From: Kluyveromyces lactis
Lineage: Eukaryota > Ascomycota > Saccharomycetes > Saccharomycetales > Saccharomycetaceae
Direction of reading: 5' to 3'
Length of the DNA: 64,000 nucleotides
Assembly (NCBI RefSeq): GCF_000002515.2
Contig: NC_006039.1
Coordinates: forward strand, 1,612,001 to 1,676,000
Every line of letters begins with the position of its first letter. Position 1 is the first letter of the stretch. The translations under genes were made by a program, and so were the position numbers. A model generated the notes under the pieces. The model ran no database searches. It saw only the letters and a list, made by a program, of their open reading frames with translations, and was not told the DNA's origin. Shown one piece after another: positions 51,510 to 59,444 of this stretch.

Positions 51510-52847
51510 TCAAGCAATGGTTTTCTCTTTTAGGTAAATACCGTATTTCTCCTTTAGTTCCTTCATGATAGGATCGTTGATAGCTGGAGAGTATGGAGCA
51601 ACCAAACCTGGGCCCTTGATGGTACCGTCCAAGACGAATTTAGTAGCGATGGCGACTGGGTAACCGACAGTAGCAGCCATTGAGGAGTATCCACCGACCT
51701 TACCGTAGTCCACTAGAGTAGAGGTTCTAGTTTCAGTCGTTCCGTCGGCCCATTCGATACCGAACTTGTGTTGCAAGACGACTAAATCTCTTTCACCTTC
51801 TTCGTATTGCATCAATTCCTCTAGAGTAGCACACAAGGTGTCCAAGACATTACCTCTAGCGTTGAATGGCTTGTCAGAGAACAAACCTAACCAAGCAAGA
51901 CCAGAAAGGATTCTTTCTCTATCGTCGTCTGATTTCCATTGTGTCTTTGAATCGATGGCCTTAATTAGATCCTCTTTCTTTTCTGAAGCAGCACCTAAGT
52001 ATTGTGCAAGAGCCTTGTTCCAAGGCTGTGGAGAAGCAAACAATTCGTTTGGTTCGTCCTTTAGCATACCGATATCGACCAAAGCCTTCACGAATTCTGG
52101 GAAACCTTGATATCTTAGAGTACCTCTGATGACGGTATCAGCTTCTGGAATATGGTACAATTCTTTGAACAAAGTGGAATCTCTGTTTGGGTAACATACG
52201 AAAGAGTAACCTGGGTAGATGAAGTAAGGCTTAGCTGAGGCCATCAAATCTTCGGATGACACAGTCTCGATCTTACCATCTTTCCAGTACTTAGCACTGT
52301 TTCTCAATGCCAACAAGACACCTCTTGAAGACCAAGAGAACTTGTAACCCAATGGATTGTCAGAATCTTCTGGAGCTGGTAGACCACCACAGTACGACAC
52401 AAACGACTTGATCTTACCACCAACCTTGTGCACTTCGTCAATGGTCTTGACAGCGTACAAATGGTCGATACCAGGGTCCAAACCAATTTCGTTCATGACG
52501 GTGATACCAGCTTCCTTGATAGCAGGTTCCAATTCTCTTAAGGCATCGGAAATGTATGAAGAGGTAACAACGTTCTTCTTCAATCTGATAGCAGATTGAA
52601 CCACAGCTGGATGGTAAGTGTATGGGATCAATGAGATCACCAAATCGTGGTCAGCCAATGCAGCGTCCAATTGTTTTGGATCGGAAACGTCCAATGAGAT
52701 GGCATTAGAACCAGAAGCTTTGGCCAAAGCTTGAGCTTTGTTCAAAGTTCTACAAGCGACGGTGACTGAAATACCATCAGTAGCGGACAAAACGTCGACA
52801 ACAGGTTGAGCAACAAAACCAGATCCAAGAAGTAAAACTTTAGACAT
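51510..52847 (-). CDS. LYS9: Saccharopine dehydrogenase (NADP+, L-glutamate-forming)
   Basis: A 445-residue enzyme (S. cerevisiae 446) for the penultimate step of the alpha-aminoadipate lysine pathway, making saccharopine from aminoadipate semialdehyde and glutamate. The N-terminal Rossmann motif is VLLLGSGFVAQPV; conserved internal motifs include NEIGLDPGIDHLYA and YCGGLPAPE. The frame is open 90 bp upstream from a TTG, but MSKVLLLGSG is the family start. Codon bias is strong, indicating high expression. A TA-rich tract (52964-52988) and a Lys14-type site (53147-53155) lie upstream. Confidence 0.97.
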   Translation of the reverse strand: MSKVLLLGSGFVAQPVVDVLSATDGISVTVACRTLNKAQALAKASGSNAISLDVSDPKQLDAALADHDLVISLIPYTYHPAVVQSAIRLKKNVVTSSYISDALRELEPAIKEAGITVMNEIGLDPGIDHLYAVKTIDEVHKVGGKIKSFVSYCGGLPAPEDSDNPLGYKFSWSSRGVLLALRNSAKYWKDGKIETVSSEDLMASAKPYFIYPGYSFVCYPNRDSTLFKELYHIPEADTVIRGTLRYQGFPEFVKALVDIGMLKDEPNELFASPQPWNKALAQYLGAASEKKEDLIKAIDSKTQWKSDDDRERILSGLAWLGLFSDKPFNARGNVLDTLCATLEELMQYEEGERDLVVLQHKFGIEWADGTTETRTSTLVDYGKVGGYSSMAATVGYPVAIATKFVLDGTIKGPGLVAPYSPAINDPIMKELKEKYGIYLKEKTIA

Positions 52848-52963
52848 CGTTAATACGTTGGTTGCGATCACAGAAAGAGTATTTTCTTGAAGAGATGATG
52901 ATCTGTCTATTATGGCAGGAAAGATAGCAGGTTGCAATTCTGTTACCTCAACTTATATAGTCA

Positions 52964-52988
52964 CTATATATATATATATATATATATT
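52964..52988 (-). promoter_or_regulatory. TATA-type tract of LYS9
   Basis: An alternating TA run lies about 118 bp upstream of the LYS9 ATG, at a normal distance for a yeast TATA box. Confidence 0.6.
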
Positions 52989-53146
52989 ACAAAAGTCAGT
53001 AAATCATCAAATCAACAAGAGTAGTACCAGTAGTAGCAGCTCATCAAAAACTCACTATTCCTGCTCTCTGTCGTTATCCATCTCGAGCGATGTGCCATTG
53101 AGATGGAATTTTACAGGTTCCGGTTCACCAATGTGTTTTGCGAAAT

Positions 53147-53155
53147 TCCATTGGA
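53147..53155 (-). promoter_or_regulatory. Lys14-type activator site upstream of LYS9
   Basis: TCCATTGGA fits the S. cerevisiae Lys14 consensus TCCRNYGGA exactly and is palindromic, 300 bp upstream of LYS9. Lys14 with aminoadipate semialdehyde activates lysine genes in S. cerevisiae; use in this species is inferred. Confidence 0.55.
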
Positions 53156-53382
53156 ATTTCGACAGCCGAGGTACAATCGAAACGGCAAAGCTAGACAGCC
53201 AGACAGCCAGACGGGGGGACCACTGGTCTGGGGACAACCCACCATCTATTAGTCATTCTACAAACTGAATGAAGCTCGATGAGGAGGGAACTGAGTTCCG
53301 ATAAAGACTTGAAGACATGTATGGGATAGTCAGTGTACGTTGGTATGCACGTGATTTACGTTGAGGTATGGGGAAATCAAGT

Positions 53383-53414
53383 TGGTGGTAGTGGCGTGTA
53401 GGCCACTACCACCA
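53383..53414. repeat. Perfect 13-bp inverted repeat
   Basis: TGGTGGTAGTGGC (53383-53395) and GCCACTACCACCA (53402-53414) flank a 6-nt loop. Outside it, GGTATGC (53342-53348) can pair with GCATACC (53427-53433). Confidence 0.9.
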
Positions 53415-53473
53415 CCACCACCACTGGCATACCCCCTTAGGGCATGAACACACTTCGTGTATTTATCTCAAAG

Positions 53474-53560
53474 CTCATCTCATCGCCCATACAAAAATTT
53501 TTCAAAAATTTTTCACTTTAAAAAGGTCCGTAGCAGAATTGCATCCCATCTCATCTCATC
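53474..53560. promoter_or_regulatory. RRPE/PAC cluster without an obvious target gene
   Basis: CTCATCTCATCGC (53474-53486, PAC on the minus strand), a doubled AAAAATTTTTC element (53493-53515, RRPE) and a second GATGAG pair (53546-53560, minus-strand sense). By analogy with ESF2, TAD3 and TRM112 the promoter would fire on the minus strand, towards LYS9. Confidence 0.65.
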
Positions 53561-53875
53561 ACCACTTTACAACATTACATATTTGTACACATACATATTC
53601 TTTCTGTTTCTTAAACAGCATGGGACTTTATCTCCATGTCTGTGACGTATTATTCTAGATAGCCATGGTAAACGAATCCCATATATCGACTCTTAATTCT
53701 TTCCAACATGATGCGAAAGCGTCCTGTAAGCGTTAGGAGGCTGGCCACAGAGTGGATTTGTTGATCAAGAATTTAATCGTTCTTACCTTATTCACAACCT
53801 TTCTATTTTGAAGGCCAGAAACAGTAACCAGCCGTGTGTCTGTGTTTGTTTTTTTTTTATTACTTTAGAGCATCA

Positions 53876-54901
53876 TCATATAAATATACTCTCTTTGTAG
53901 TGATTGTGTTCTTCAACGGCATGCTGTTGATCCCAAATGTCTCTTTGGAACTTGAACCAGTTCGGCAATGCCTCTTCAGTGGGGACTCCGATTGAAAATG
54001 CGTTTTTAACGTTCGATGCCTGATAGTAGGTGTACTCATTGCGTTCTCTCTTGTTGAATGCCAAACGATATCTGTTTCCGAAAATGCCTAATGCAGACCT
54101 GGAGTGTTTTATCGGAAGCTCATGTTCCTTTGCATCCTCTTCTGGTTTCAGTTCCATCGTATGGATCATGCTCATCATGTGCTGAGGTAACTCCGGAGGC
54201 ATGGATAGATCAGATTCTTGCACAGTTTGTATTTGTTGCTGTTCTTGCTGTTGCTTTTCTTCCACTGAAAGATTATCCATCCGGGAAGTCACGGTGGAAG
54301 AATCTGTATCGTGGGATTCCTGCTGGTTTGGTTGCTCTTCTTCTTGTATTAGCCGTATATCTATCAATTCCAAAAACGTCTCTGCAAAGTAGTTCTTGTT
54401 CTTCCCTGTGAATAGCCTGTACTCGCTGATTATCGAGGATAGTTCCCATTTCTGAATCTTTCTCAATATTCCAATCACAGCGGACGTCTTATCCACTAAC
54501 AATACGTTATGGTACGAGACATCTAACAGTATCCGGAATATTCGCCGGATGCTCTGACTCTTGATTAGCATCAAATCGTCTTGGTCCGTGAGTGTGTAAC
54601 TGTAGTGACAGTTATCACAAAGACTCTTCCGTCTCGTCTCACCATGATTCGCAGAAGATTGACGCTTTTTGTGATCTGGGGCTACCAAAGAACTCGAATC
54701 ACCAGAGGTCTTAATGACAAAGTAATCTATGCCGTTAGTGGCGAAGAACTCTTTGAAGAAATTACTCGGGATTTGACCACCGATGAATATGATCGTATTT
54801 AAATTCAAAGTCTCCAAAAATGATAGGTTAATGGTCTCAAGTTTACTGCATCGATAGATACCTTCCTCGGGAATCCCGAAATTCGCTGGAGGAACTAACA
54901 T
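53876..54901 (-). CDS. OCA4: Oca4, Siw14-family protein-phosphatase-like protein
   Basis: A 341-residue protein (S. cerevisiae about 362) with the PFA-DSP/Siw14 fold, from MLVPPANFGIPEEGIYRC to the C-terminus PNWFKFQRDIWDQQH. Oca proteins act together in oxidant-induced arrest and inositol pyrophosphate signalling. The P-loop position reads NVLLVDKTSAVIGILRK: the catalytic Cys of HCxxGxxR is absent, so this is a pseudophosphatase, as in S. cerevisiae Oca4. A Gln/Glu-rich insert (about residues 190-225) is variable. Here it sits between LYS9 and BRE5, combining neighbours now split between S. cerevisiae chromosomes III and XIV. Confidence 0.93.
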   Translation of the reverse strand: MLVPPANFGIPEEGIYRCSKLETINLSFLETLNLNTIIFIGGQIPSNFFKEFFATNGIDYFVIKTSGDSSSLVAPDHKKRQSSANHGETRRKSLCDNCHYSYTLTDQDDLMLIKSQSIRRIFRILLDVSYHNVLLVDKTSAVIGILRKIQKWELSSIISEYRLFTGKNKNYFAETFLELIDIRLIQEEEQPNQQESHDTDSSTVTSRMDNLSVEEKQQQEQQQIQTVQESDLSMPPELPQHMMSMIHTMELKPEEDAKEHELPIKHSRSALGIFGNRYRLAFNKRERNEYTYYQASNVKNAFSIGVPTEEALPNWFKFQRDIWDQQHAVEEHNHYKESIFI

Positions 54902-55313
54902 AGCTGATGGTTTCTATGACCCTAGAGTTGTATCTCCTCACCTGTCCCCTTGGCTTCAGCACTGATCTTTCTGCCAATCACCTTTTCTATCATTGTGATG
55001 TGCACATGAAGATCTTTGTTCCTTTAAATTTCATCAAGCTCGAACCAACTTCAAAGGGTTGTGACTTAGAGAAAGAAGGAACAAAAAGGGAAGACAACAA
55101 TAATGTTTCGGTGATATGCTTATAGTGAGAGGGAAATATATAAAATGTACATGTGGATAGGTTACATACGGATATATTTAACAAGTTTTCCCCGACTCAT
55201 AGTTTCATCGTTTTAGTTAATTTTTTTTATGGTTTTTTTTTTTATAATATGGTTTTATCACGCCTTTCATTTAGGTTTGAGATGATTTGGGTTTACGATT
55301 AAAGTACATGAGA
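54902..55313 (-). promoter_or_regulatory. OCA4 promoter and BRE5 3' region
   Basis: The 412-bp gap has poly-T runs near 55219-55242 on the plus strand (A-rich on the gene strand). No RNA gene seen. Confidence 0.4.
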
Positions 55314-56795
55314 TTAGTTCTTTGATTTGTCATTACGGGATTTCACTGAGCTCTTTTTAAGCGTGGAATTACCTTGGTTTAACGAGAGTTCTGGTGATGG
55401 GGAATTATGTGAACTGTTGCCGTTTGTGTTGTGATTAGTGTTACCAGAATTACTATTACTATTGTTGCTGTTGTTCTTGGCTTTGTACTTAGAAGCTTTA
55501 TCGCCCTTTGGGTTTAAATTAATAACTCTTTCACCGACTTTTAAATGTTGAGCATCGATGGCAGCGTCTCTTGCAGGTTTTTCTCTGAAATCAACCACAG
55601 CGAACGAATCTTGGAATGAGGTTTTTACGACATCACCGTATTCTTTTATTAGAGCTCTTTCAAGTTCGGATGCGGTCAACCCATTTGTGTTACCCACGTA
55701 TACTGGGTAGAAACCGCTGCTGTTTTGGATGATAACGTCGCCTATTGGTTTCGATTGCTGCTTGCTTTTCTTGTTTGACTTGGTGAATCCGTTTGGAGGT
55801 GGACTTTTAGACTTCTTTTGTGGAAGATCTACCTTGATGTAGTTTGTAGTTAGTTTAGATGTCTTGTTGAGTTTGCCTGCCCAAGTCATTTTCACTGGTT
55901 CAGCCTTTGGGGTGACTTCTGTTTCAGGAACCTCTTGTGGGGGCACCGATTCAGAACGGGTTGTCGTTGAGGTTGGGGTGGCTGATGCTGAAGTCGCTTG
56001 CTCTTTTGGTTGTGCTTGTGCTTCGTCTTCCTTGTCTTCTTTTTCTTTTTCTGCAATAGCAGCAGGAGCAGTAGCTGGCGCAATCGCCTCATTTTCCTTA
56101 GGTTTAGTTTTATTTACTGAAACGGCTTGGGGTTGTTCCACTTTTGTTTCCGTTGGAGCAGTAGAGGGCTGTTGCTTCTCAGTTGGAATTGGCTTGACAA
56201 TCTCAACCGGTTTCGCTGCTGCCTTTACCACTACTGGAGAAACAGATACAGGAACAGAAACAGGAGCTGCGTCCCCGTTGACATTTGGCTTCTCATTCTC
56301 AGCTTCAACAACAACAGCAGATGGTGGTGATACTGGCTGGTCTGGGTTCACTAATGGAGCAAGGTCAGGAATGAAACGAATGATATCGTTTTTCAAATCG
56401 TAGACTTTACTGTTATACTCTGCTGGTTCCAGGATAAAGCACTGACAAAATCTGTAAGATGGTGAATCCGTCCAGCATAGCTCCCCTAATATCAATATCA
56501 GAATCGAAGAACTCTCGTACCCAGTAGATTGCACATCACACGAATCAATCTTGACCTTCAAATCCTGTACACGCTTGCTGTTTCTGGTAAAGAAATTGTT
56601 GATGTTATCCTTACCAATCAACTTGACGGTGTTTAAATAATCTTTGTCATGCTTGATAGGTTCATTATAATTCACATGGGTCAATTCCGCCGTGGTAGAA
56701 TATAAACACGACAATTTCGATGGATCATTATGCATACGTTCATAGTACGTCCTTAGGAACGCATATCCGATCTCTTTCACATCGTAAGTGGTCAT
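55314..56795 (-). CDS. BRE5: Bre5, cofactor of the Ubp3 deubiquitinase (G3BP family)
   Basis: A 493-residue protein (S. cerevisiae about 515). The N-terminal NTF2-like domain (about 1-145: AFLRTYYERMHNDPSKLSCLY to FCQCFIL) binds Ubp3. The middle is a Pro/Ala/Glu-rich low-complexity linker. The RRM is at about residues 365-445 (FYPVYVGNTNGLTASELE ... FAVVDFREKPARDAA). The tail is Asn/Ser-rich. Ubp3-Bre5 acts in vesicle coat recycling, ribophagy and stress granules. The in-frame TTG extension of three codons is dropped; MTTYDVKEIG is the start. Followed by POP2, NOG2 and ESF2 as on S. cerevisiae chromosome XIV. Confidence 0.93.
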   Translation of the reverse strand: MTTYDVKEIGYAFLRTYYERMHNDPSKLSCLYSTTAELTHVNYNEPIKHDKDYLNTVKLIGKDNINNFFTRNSKRVQDLKVKIDSCDVQSTGYESSSILILILGELCWTDSPSYRFCQCFILEPAEYNSKVYDLKNDIIRFIPDLAPLVNPDQPVSPPSAVVVEAENEKPNVNGDAAPVSVPVSVSPVVVKAAAKPVEIVKPIPTEKQQPSTAPTETKVEQPQAVSVNKTKPKENEAIAPATAPAAIAEKEKEDKEDEAQAQPKEQATSASATPTSTTTRSESVPPQEVPETEVTPKAEPVKMTWAGKLNKTSKLTTNYIKVDLPQKKSKSPPPNGFTKSNKKSKQQSKPIGDVIIQNSSGFYPVYVGNTNGLTASELERALIKEYGDVVKTSFQDSFAVVDFREKPARDAAIDAQHLKVGERVINLNPKGDKASKYKAKNNSNNSNSNSGNTNHNTNGNSSHNSPSPELSLNQGNSTLKKSSVKSRNDKSKN

Positions 56796-57646
56796 ATTTT
56801 CCAAACCAAATGTGATTGTATCAAATTAATCTAAACAGGAAAAAACACACTGGTTCTTGTAAAAGAATTCAACTATTCTTTGATAACTCTCAATTTCAAA
56901 CCGATCGCGGGTATCAAAAAATCAAATTGGAATGCTAAAGTGTATGAAATGAATGCAATACAGTCAATCGTTGTCAATCAGAAAGACCTTTGAATGAATT
57001 AAAAATAAAACTGTCAAACAAAAAAAAAAAAAAGAAGGGAAAAGCACGCTCTAATAACGCTCTAACAACGTTTTAATCCAAGTGTATTAACGGTGGATAT
57101 TCAAGCAGGAAAGTATAGGGTATACTAGAATACAATAACAAAAAAGTATTAATTTCCTATGGGTGCTTTTTTCCAGACTCACGGGAAATTTCAGCACTAC
57201 GAACACCGTATATGTGCCTCACGCTTCAAACTTATCGCTAAAGATTAAAGTCTGGTTTCTAATGAATGCATGAAAACCGATAAGCGAACCAAATAGACAC
57301 CCTAACAACAAGAAACGCCCCTCACAAGCAAAGTATGTGCATGTTTGCATCTAGTGATTATATGTAAAGAGTCAATTTTCAAAATTTTTTAATGGAAAAC
57401 TCGTCAATCATCTTATGAAATCATGCCTCACGAGATGCCAGGTGAATGAAGTACACAGGTTGCGCTCTTGCAACCTGTGGGTTTCGCACTGGTCAGCATC
57501 AGTTCAGTTCAGTGACGGTGGCTAGTCAGCCACCTTTTATACCCTATTTTAAGAATGATTGTGTATGTATATATATATATTCACATACATAAATGCATTA
57601 TTGATGATACTCTATATGAAAGGCTGGCACATAAAAATCACATATA
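56796..57646 (-). promoter_or_regulatory. BRE5 promoter and POP2 3' region
   Basis: The 851-bp gap includes two stable hairpins: 57454-57479 (arms CACAGGTTGC/GCAACCTGTG) and 57517-57534 (GGTGGCT/AGCCACC, followed by TTTT on the plus strand). A weaker pair CTTATCG ... CGATAAG spans about 57231-57284. No coding gene; an unannotated RNA cannot be excluded. Confidence 0.5.
57454..57534. repeat. Pair of perfect hairpins downstream of POP2
   Basis: Arms of 10 bp (loop 6) and 7 bp (loop 4) lie 37 bp apart. The second is followed by TTTTAT on the plus strand. Confidence 0.9.
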
Positions 57647-58990
57647 TTACTCCTGTGTGATTCCGTAGATCAGGTTCTTGTAGTAACTGAAATCTGTTCC
57701 ATTGCGTAGTTTGTACAAAGACAATTTACCGAGTTGGGTGTATGCCAATAGTGCCAAGAGACTTTGTCCCGCTGCGCTGCTGAACAATGGGAAGATCGGA
57801 ATCCCCAACTCGTCAGCCAGTAGTTCTAGTGTATATTGCTGTTGTTGGTTTTGTTGCTGTTGCTGTTGACTTTGTAATAGATGTAATGGTGGTGGATGTG
57901 GGTGTTGTTGCGTTACCTCATGAACTAACTTGTTAATTAGGTTCAAATCGTACGACGTTGGTATGTATTTCTGAACCCACCATTCGAAGTCCTCTTTGTT
58001 GTTGGGCATGTTTGTGTTCATGAGCCTGTTGATTAAGAACCCGTAATCGTATGCTGCATGGTAACTGATCCACGTGACCTCATCGTTCAACAATAACCCG
58101 GAATCCATCATCAACTGAGCAAACTCGTCGAAATCAACACCGTTCTGTTGATGTCTCTCCAAGATGACACCGGATTTCTTTAATAGTTCTAACGATTCCG
58201 AATTCACGGTCTCCTTTGTTACGTCGAAATGGAAGTTGAATTGCCATGTGGATGGGAAGTTGTCTGGTTTATTCCCCTGTAAATCGCTTAACGAAAGTCC
58301 AATCTGGATTGGGGTTAGTAGATCCACGTTGGATCTCATCGTCTGGTAATGGTAATCTGTCTTTGAGCGGAAATTCCCAATGGGTCTCGCTATCGTACCG
58401 ACAAACTCGGTGCTTATAGAAATAACTTTGTATTGCTCGATCATTTTACGGATTATGGCAAACTCGAAGTTTACGTTGTTTTGCCACACTTCTCTGATCA
58501 AAAGATGCGCTGGAGACGAGATTGGCGTATGAGATGCATTAGGTAATGGTGTTGTATCAAGCCCGTTCACGTTTCCCATTGCCTGTTGTTGTACCGGCAT
58601 TGGAAATTGCATCTGCTGTGGAATCGTATTGTTATTAGAGTTACCACCGGAAATGCTGTTCTGCATCATCATAGGAACTTGCCCATTATTCGGCAACGGC
58701 ATTTTTCCCGGTTGCTGCTGCTGCTGTAAGTTGTTTTGCTGCCCAAAAGCACTGTTTACCACATCCATCTTCTGTTTCAACAAGTACGAATTTTGAAGAC
58801 CCCCATTGTTCTCAAGCCCATGCAGCACATGTGGTTGTTGCGACTGTTGAGGCATCATACGAGTACTATTCATAGAAGGGGAGAAAAGCATCCCGTTCAT
58901 CCCAACTGGCCCTTGCTGCTGAACAGCGCCCTTCCCGAAAAATTGCTCCGAATTTGGCAATCCTCCGAGCTGACTATTAAGAGATTGCAT
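57647..58990 (-). CDS. POP2: Pop2/Caf1, CCR4-NOT deadenylase subunit
   Basis: A 447-residue protein (S. cerevisiae 433). The first 150 residues are Gln/Asn-rich. The RNase D-like domain starts at about residue 165 (VWQNNVNFEFAIIRKMIE). The canonical DEDD nuclease residues are altered as in S. cerevisiae Pop2: ISISTEF (Ser for the first Asp), the retained Asp in YHAAYDYGF, and AAGQSLLAL (Gln for the last Asp). A short poly-Q insert precedes YTLELLADELG. Starts at the first ATG. Its scaffold partner CDC39 lies 17 kb away in this window. Confidence 0.95.
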   Translation of the reverse strand: MQSLNSQLGGLPNSEQFFGKGAVQQQGPVGMNGMLFSPSMNSTRMMPQQSQQPHVLHGLENNGGLQNSYLLKQKMDVVNSAFGQQNNLQQQQQPGKMPLPNNGQVPMMMQNSISGGNSNNNTIPQQMQFPMPVQQQAMGNVNGLDTTPLPNASHTPISSPAHLLIREVWQNNVNFEFAIIRKMIEQYKVISISTEFVGTIARPIGNFRSKTDYHYQTMRSNVDLLTPIQIGLSLSDLQGNKPDNFPSTWQFNFHFDVTKETVNSESLELLKKSGVILERHQQNGVDFDEFAQLMMDSGLLLNDEVTWISYHAAYDYGFLINRLMNTNMPNNKEDFEWWVQKYIPTSYDLNLINKLVHEVTQQHPHPPPLHLLQSQQQQQQNQQQQYTLELLADELGIPIFPLFSSAAGQSLLALLAYTQLGKLSLYKLRNGTDFSYYKNLIYGITQE

Positions 58991-59444
58991 TAAAATTCTA
59001 TCGTACTTACTGGAGTAGTCCTAAATGACAACTCTTAAATCAGAATTGAATCGTATTCCAACCATATATGTCTCTGTCTCTTCCTTATCTAATGCTAAAG
59101 GCTTTCCTGTTTCGTTCCTCTTTGGCAGAAACAGAATTTTCGAGGGAAATGTCATTGTGTACGGTGTTGATATTACCACTGGCACCACTTCTCAATGGAC
59201 AGTGGACCCGAATGGGTCCATTGTCCAGTGTTTCTGCCCCTGATCTGCATGCTTCACAACGTTCGGTGTTATCCAGCCTTTCTACTATTTATTTAATAAA
59301 TTTCTATGTGCAAGACTTAGCCTAAGTCATCCGATTGATATTAATGTACAAAAACGATAGATCCGATAAGATTGTATATGGTGTGTCTATATATAAAGCG
59401 ATGCCCGTGTCTGGAGAGAATTAAATATTGAGGAAGTGTTTGGT
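58991..59444 (-). promoter_or_regulatory. POP2 promoter and NOG2 3' region
   Basis: The 454-bp gap contains an inverted repeat 59197-59226 (13-bp arms, one mismatch, loop GAAT). A 72-codon plus-strand reading frame (59025-59243) starts only 34 bp from the POP2 ATG and is not called. Confidence 0.45.

Larger units (their letters stand above)
52848..53875. other. Gene-free kilobase between LYS9 and OCA4
   Basis: The interval holds the LYS9 promoter at its low end and, at 53342-53560, nested inverted repeats plus an RRPE/PAC cluster that no adjacent coding gene explains. A GNRA-type hairpin (GATGC-GAAA-GCGTC, 53710-53723) and a T run (about 53848) lie nearer OCA4. Reading frames are short and not protein-like. 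An unannotated noncoding RNA is possible. Confidence 0.5.

Noticed and set aside
52994-53048. TGATGA ... CTGA pair on the minus strand in the LYS9 promoter
   Set aside because: Only about 50 nt apart, with a second TGATGA directly before the CTGA; no stem, and it overlaps the TATA region. I looked here for snR40, which I vaguely place near this locus in S. cerevisiae, and do not find it.
59025-59243. 72-codon ATG reading frame on the plus strand, divergent from POP2
   Set aside because: It starts 34 bp from the POP2 ATG, leaving no room for two promoters and leaders, and its 3' end is the inverted repeat. No family is recognised.
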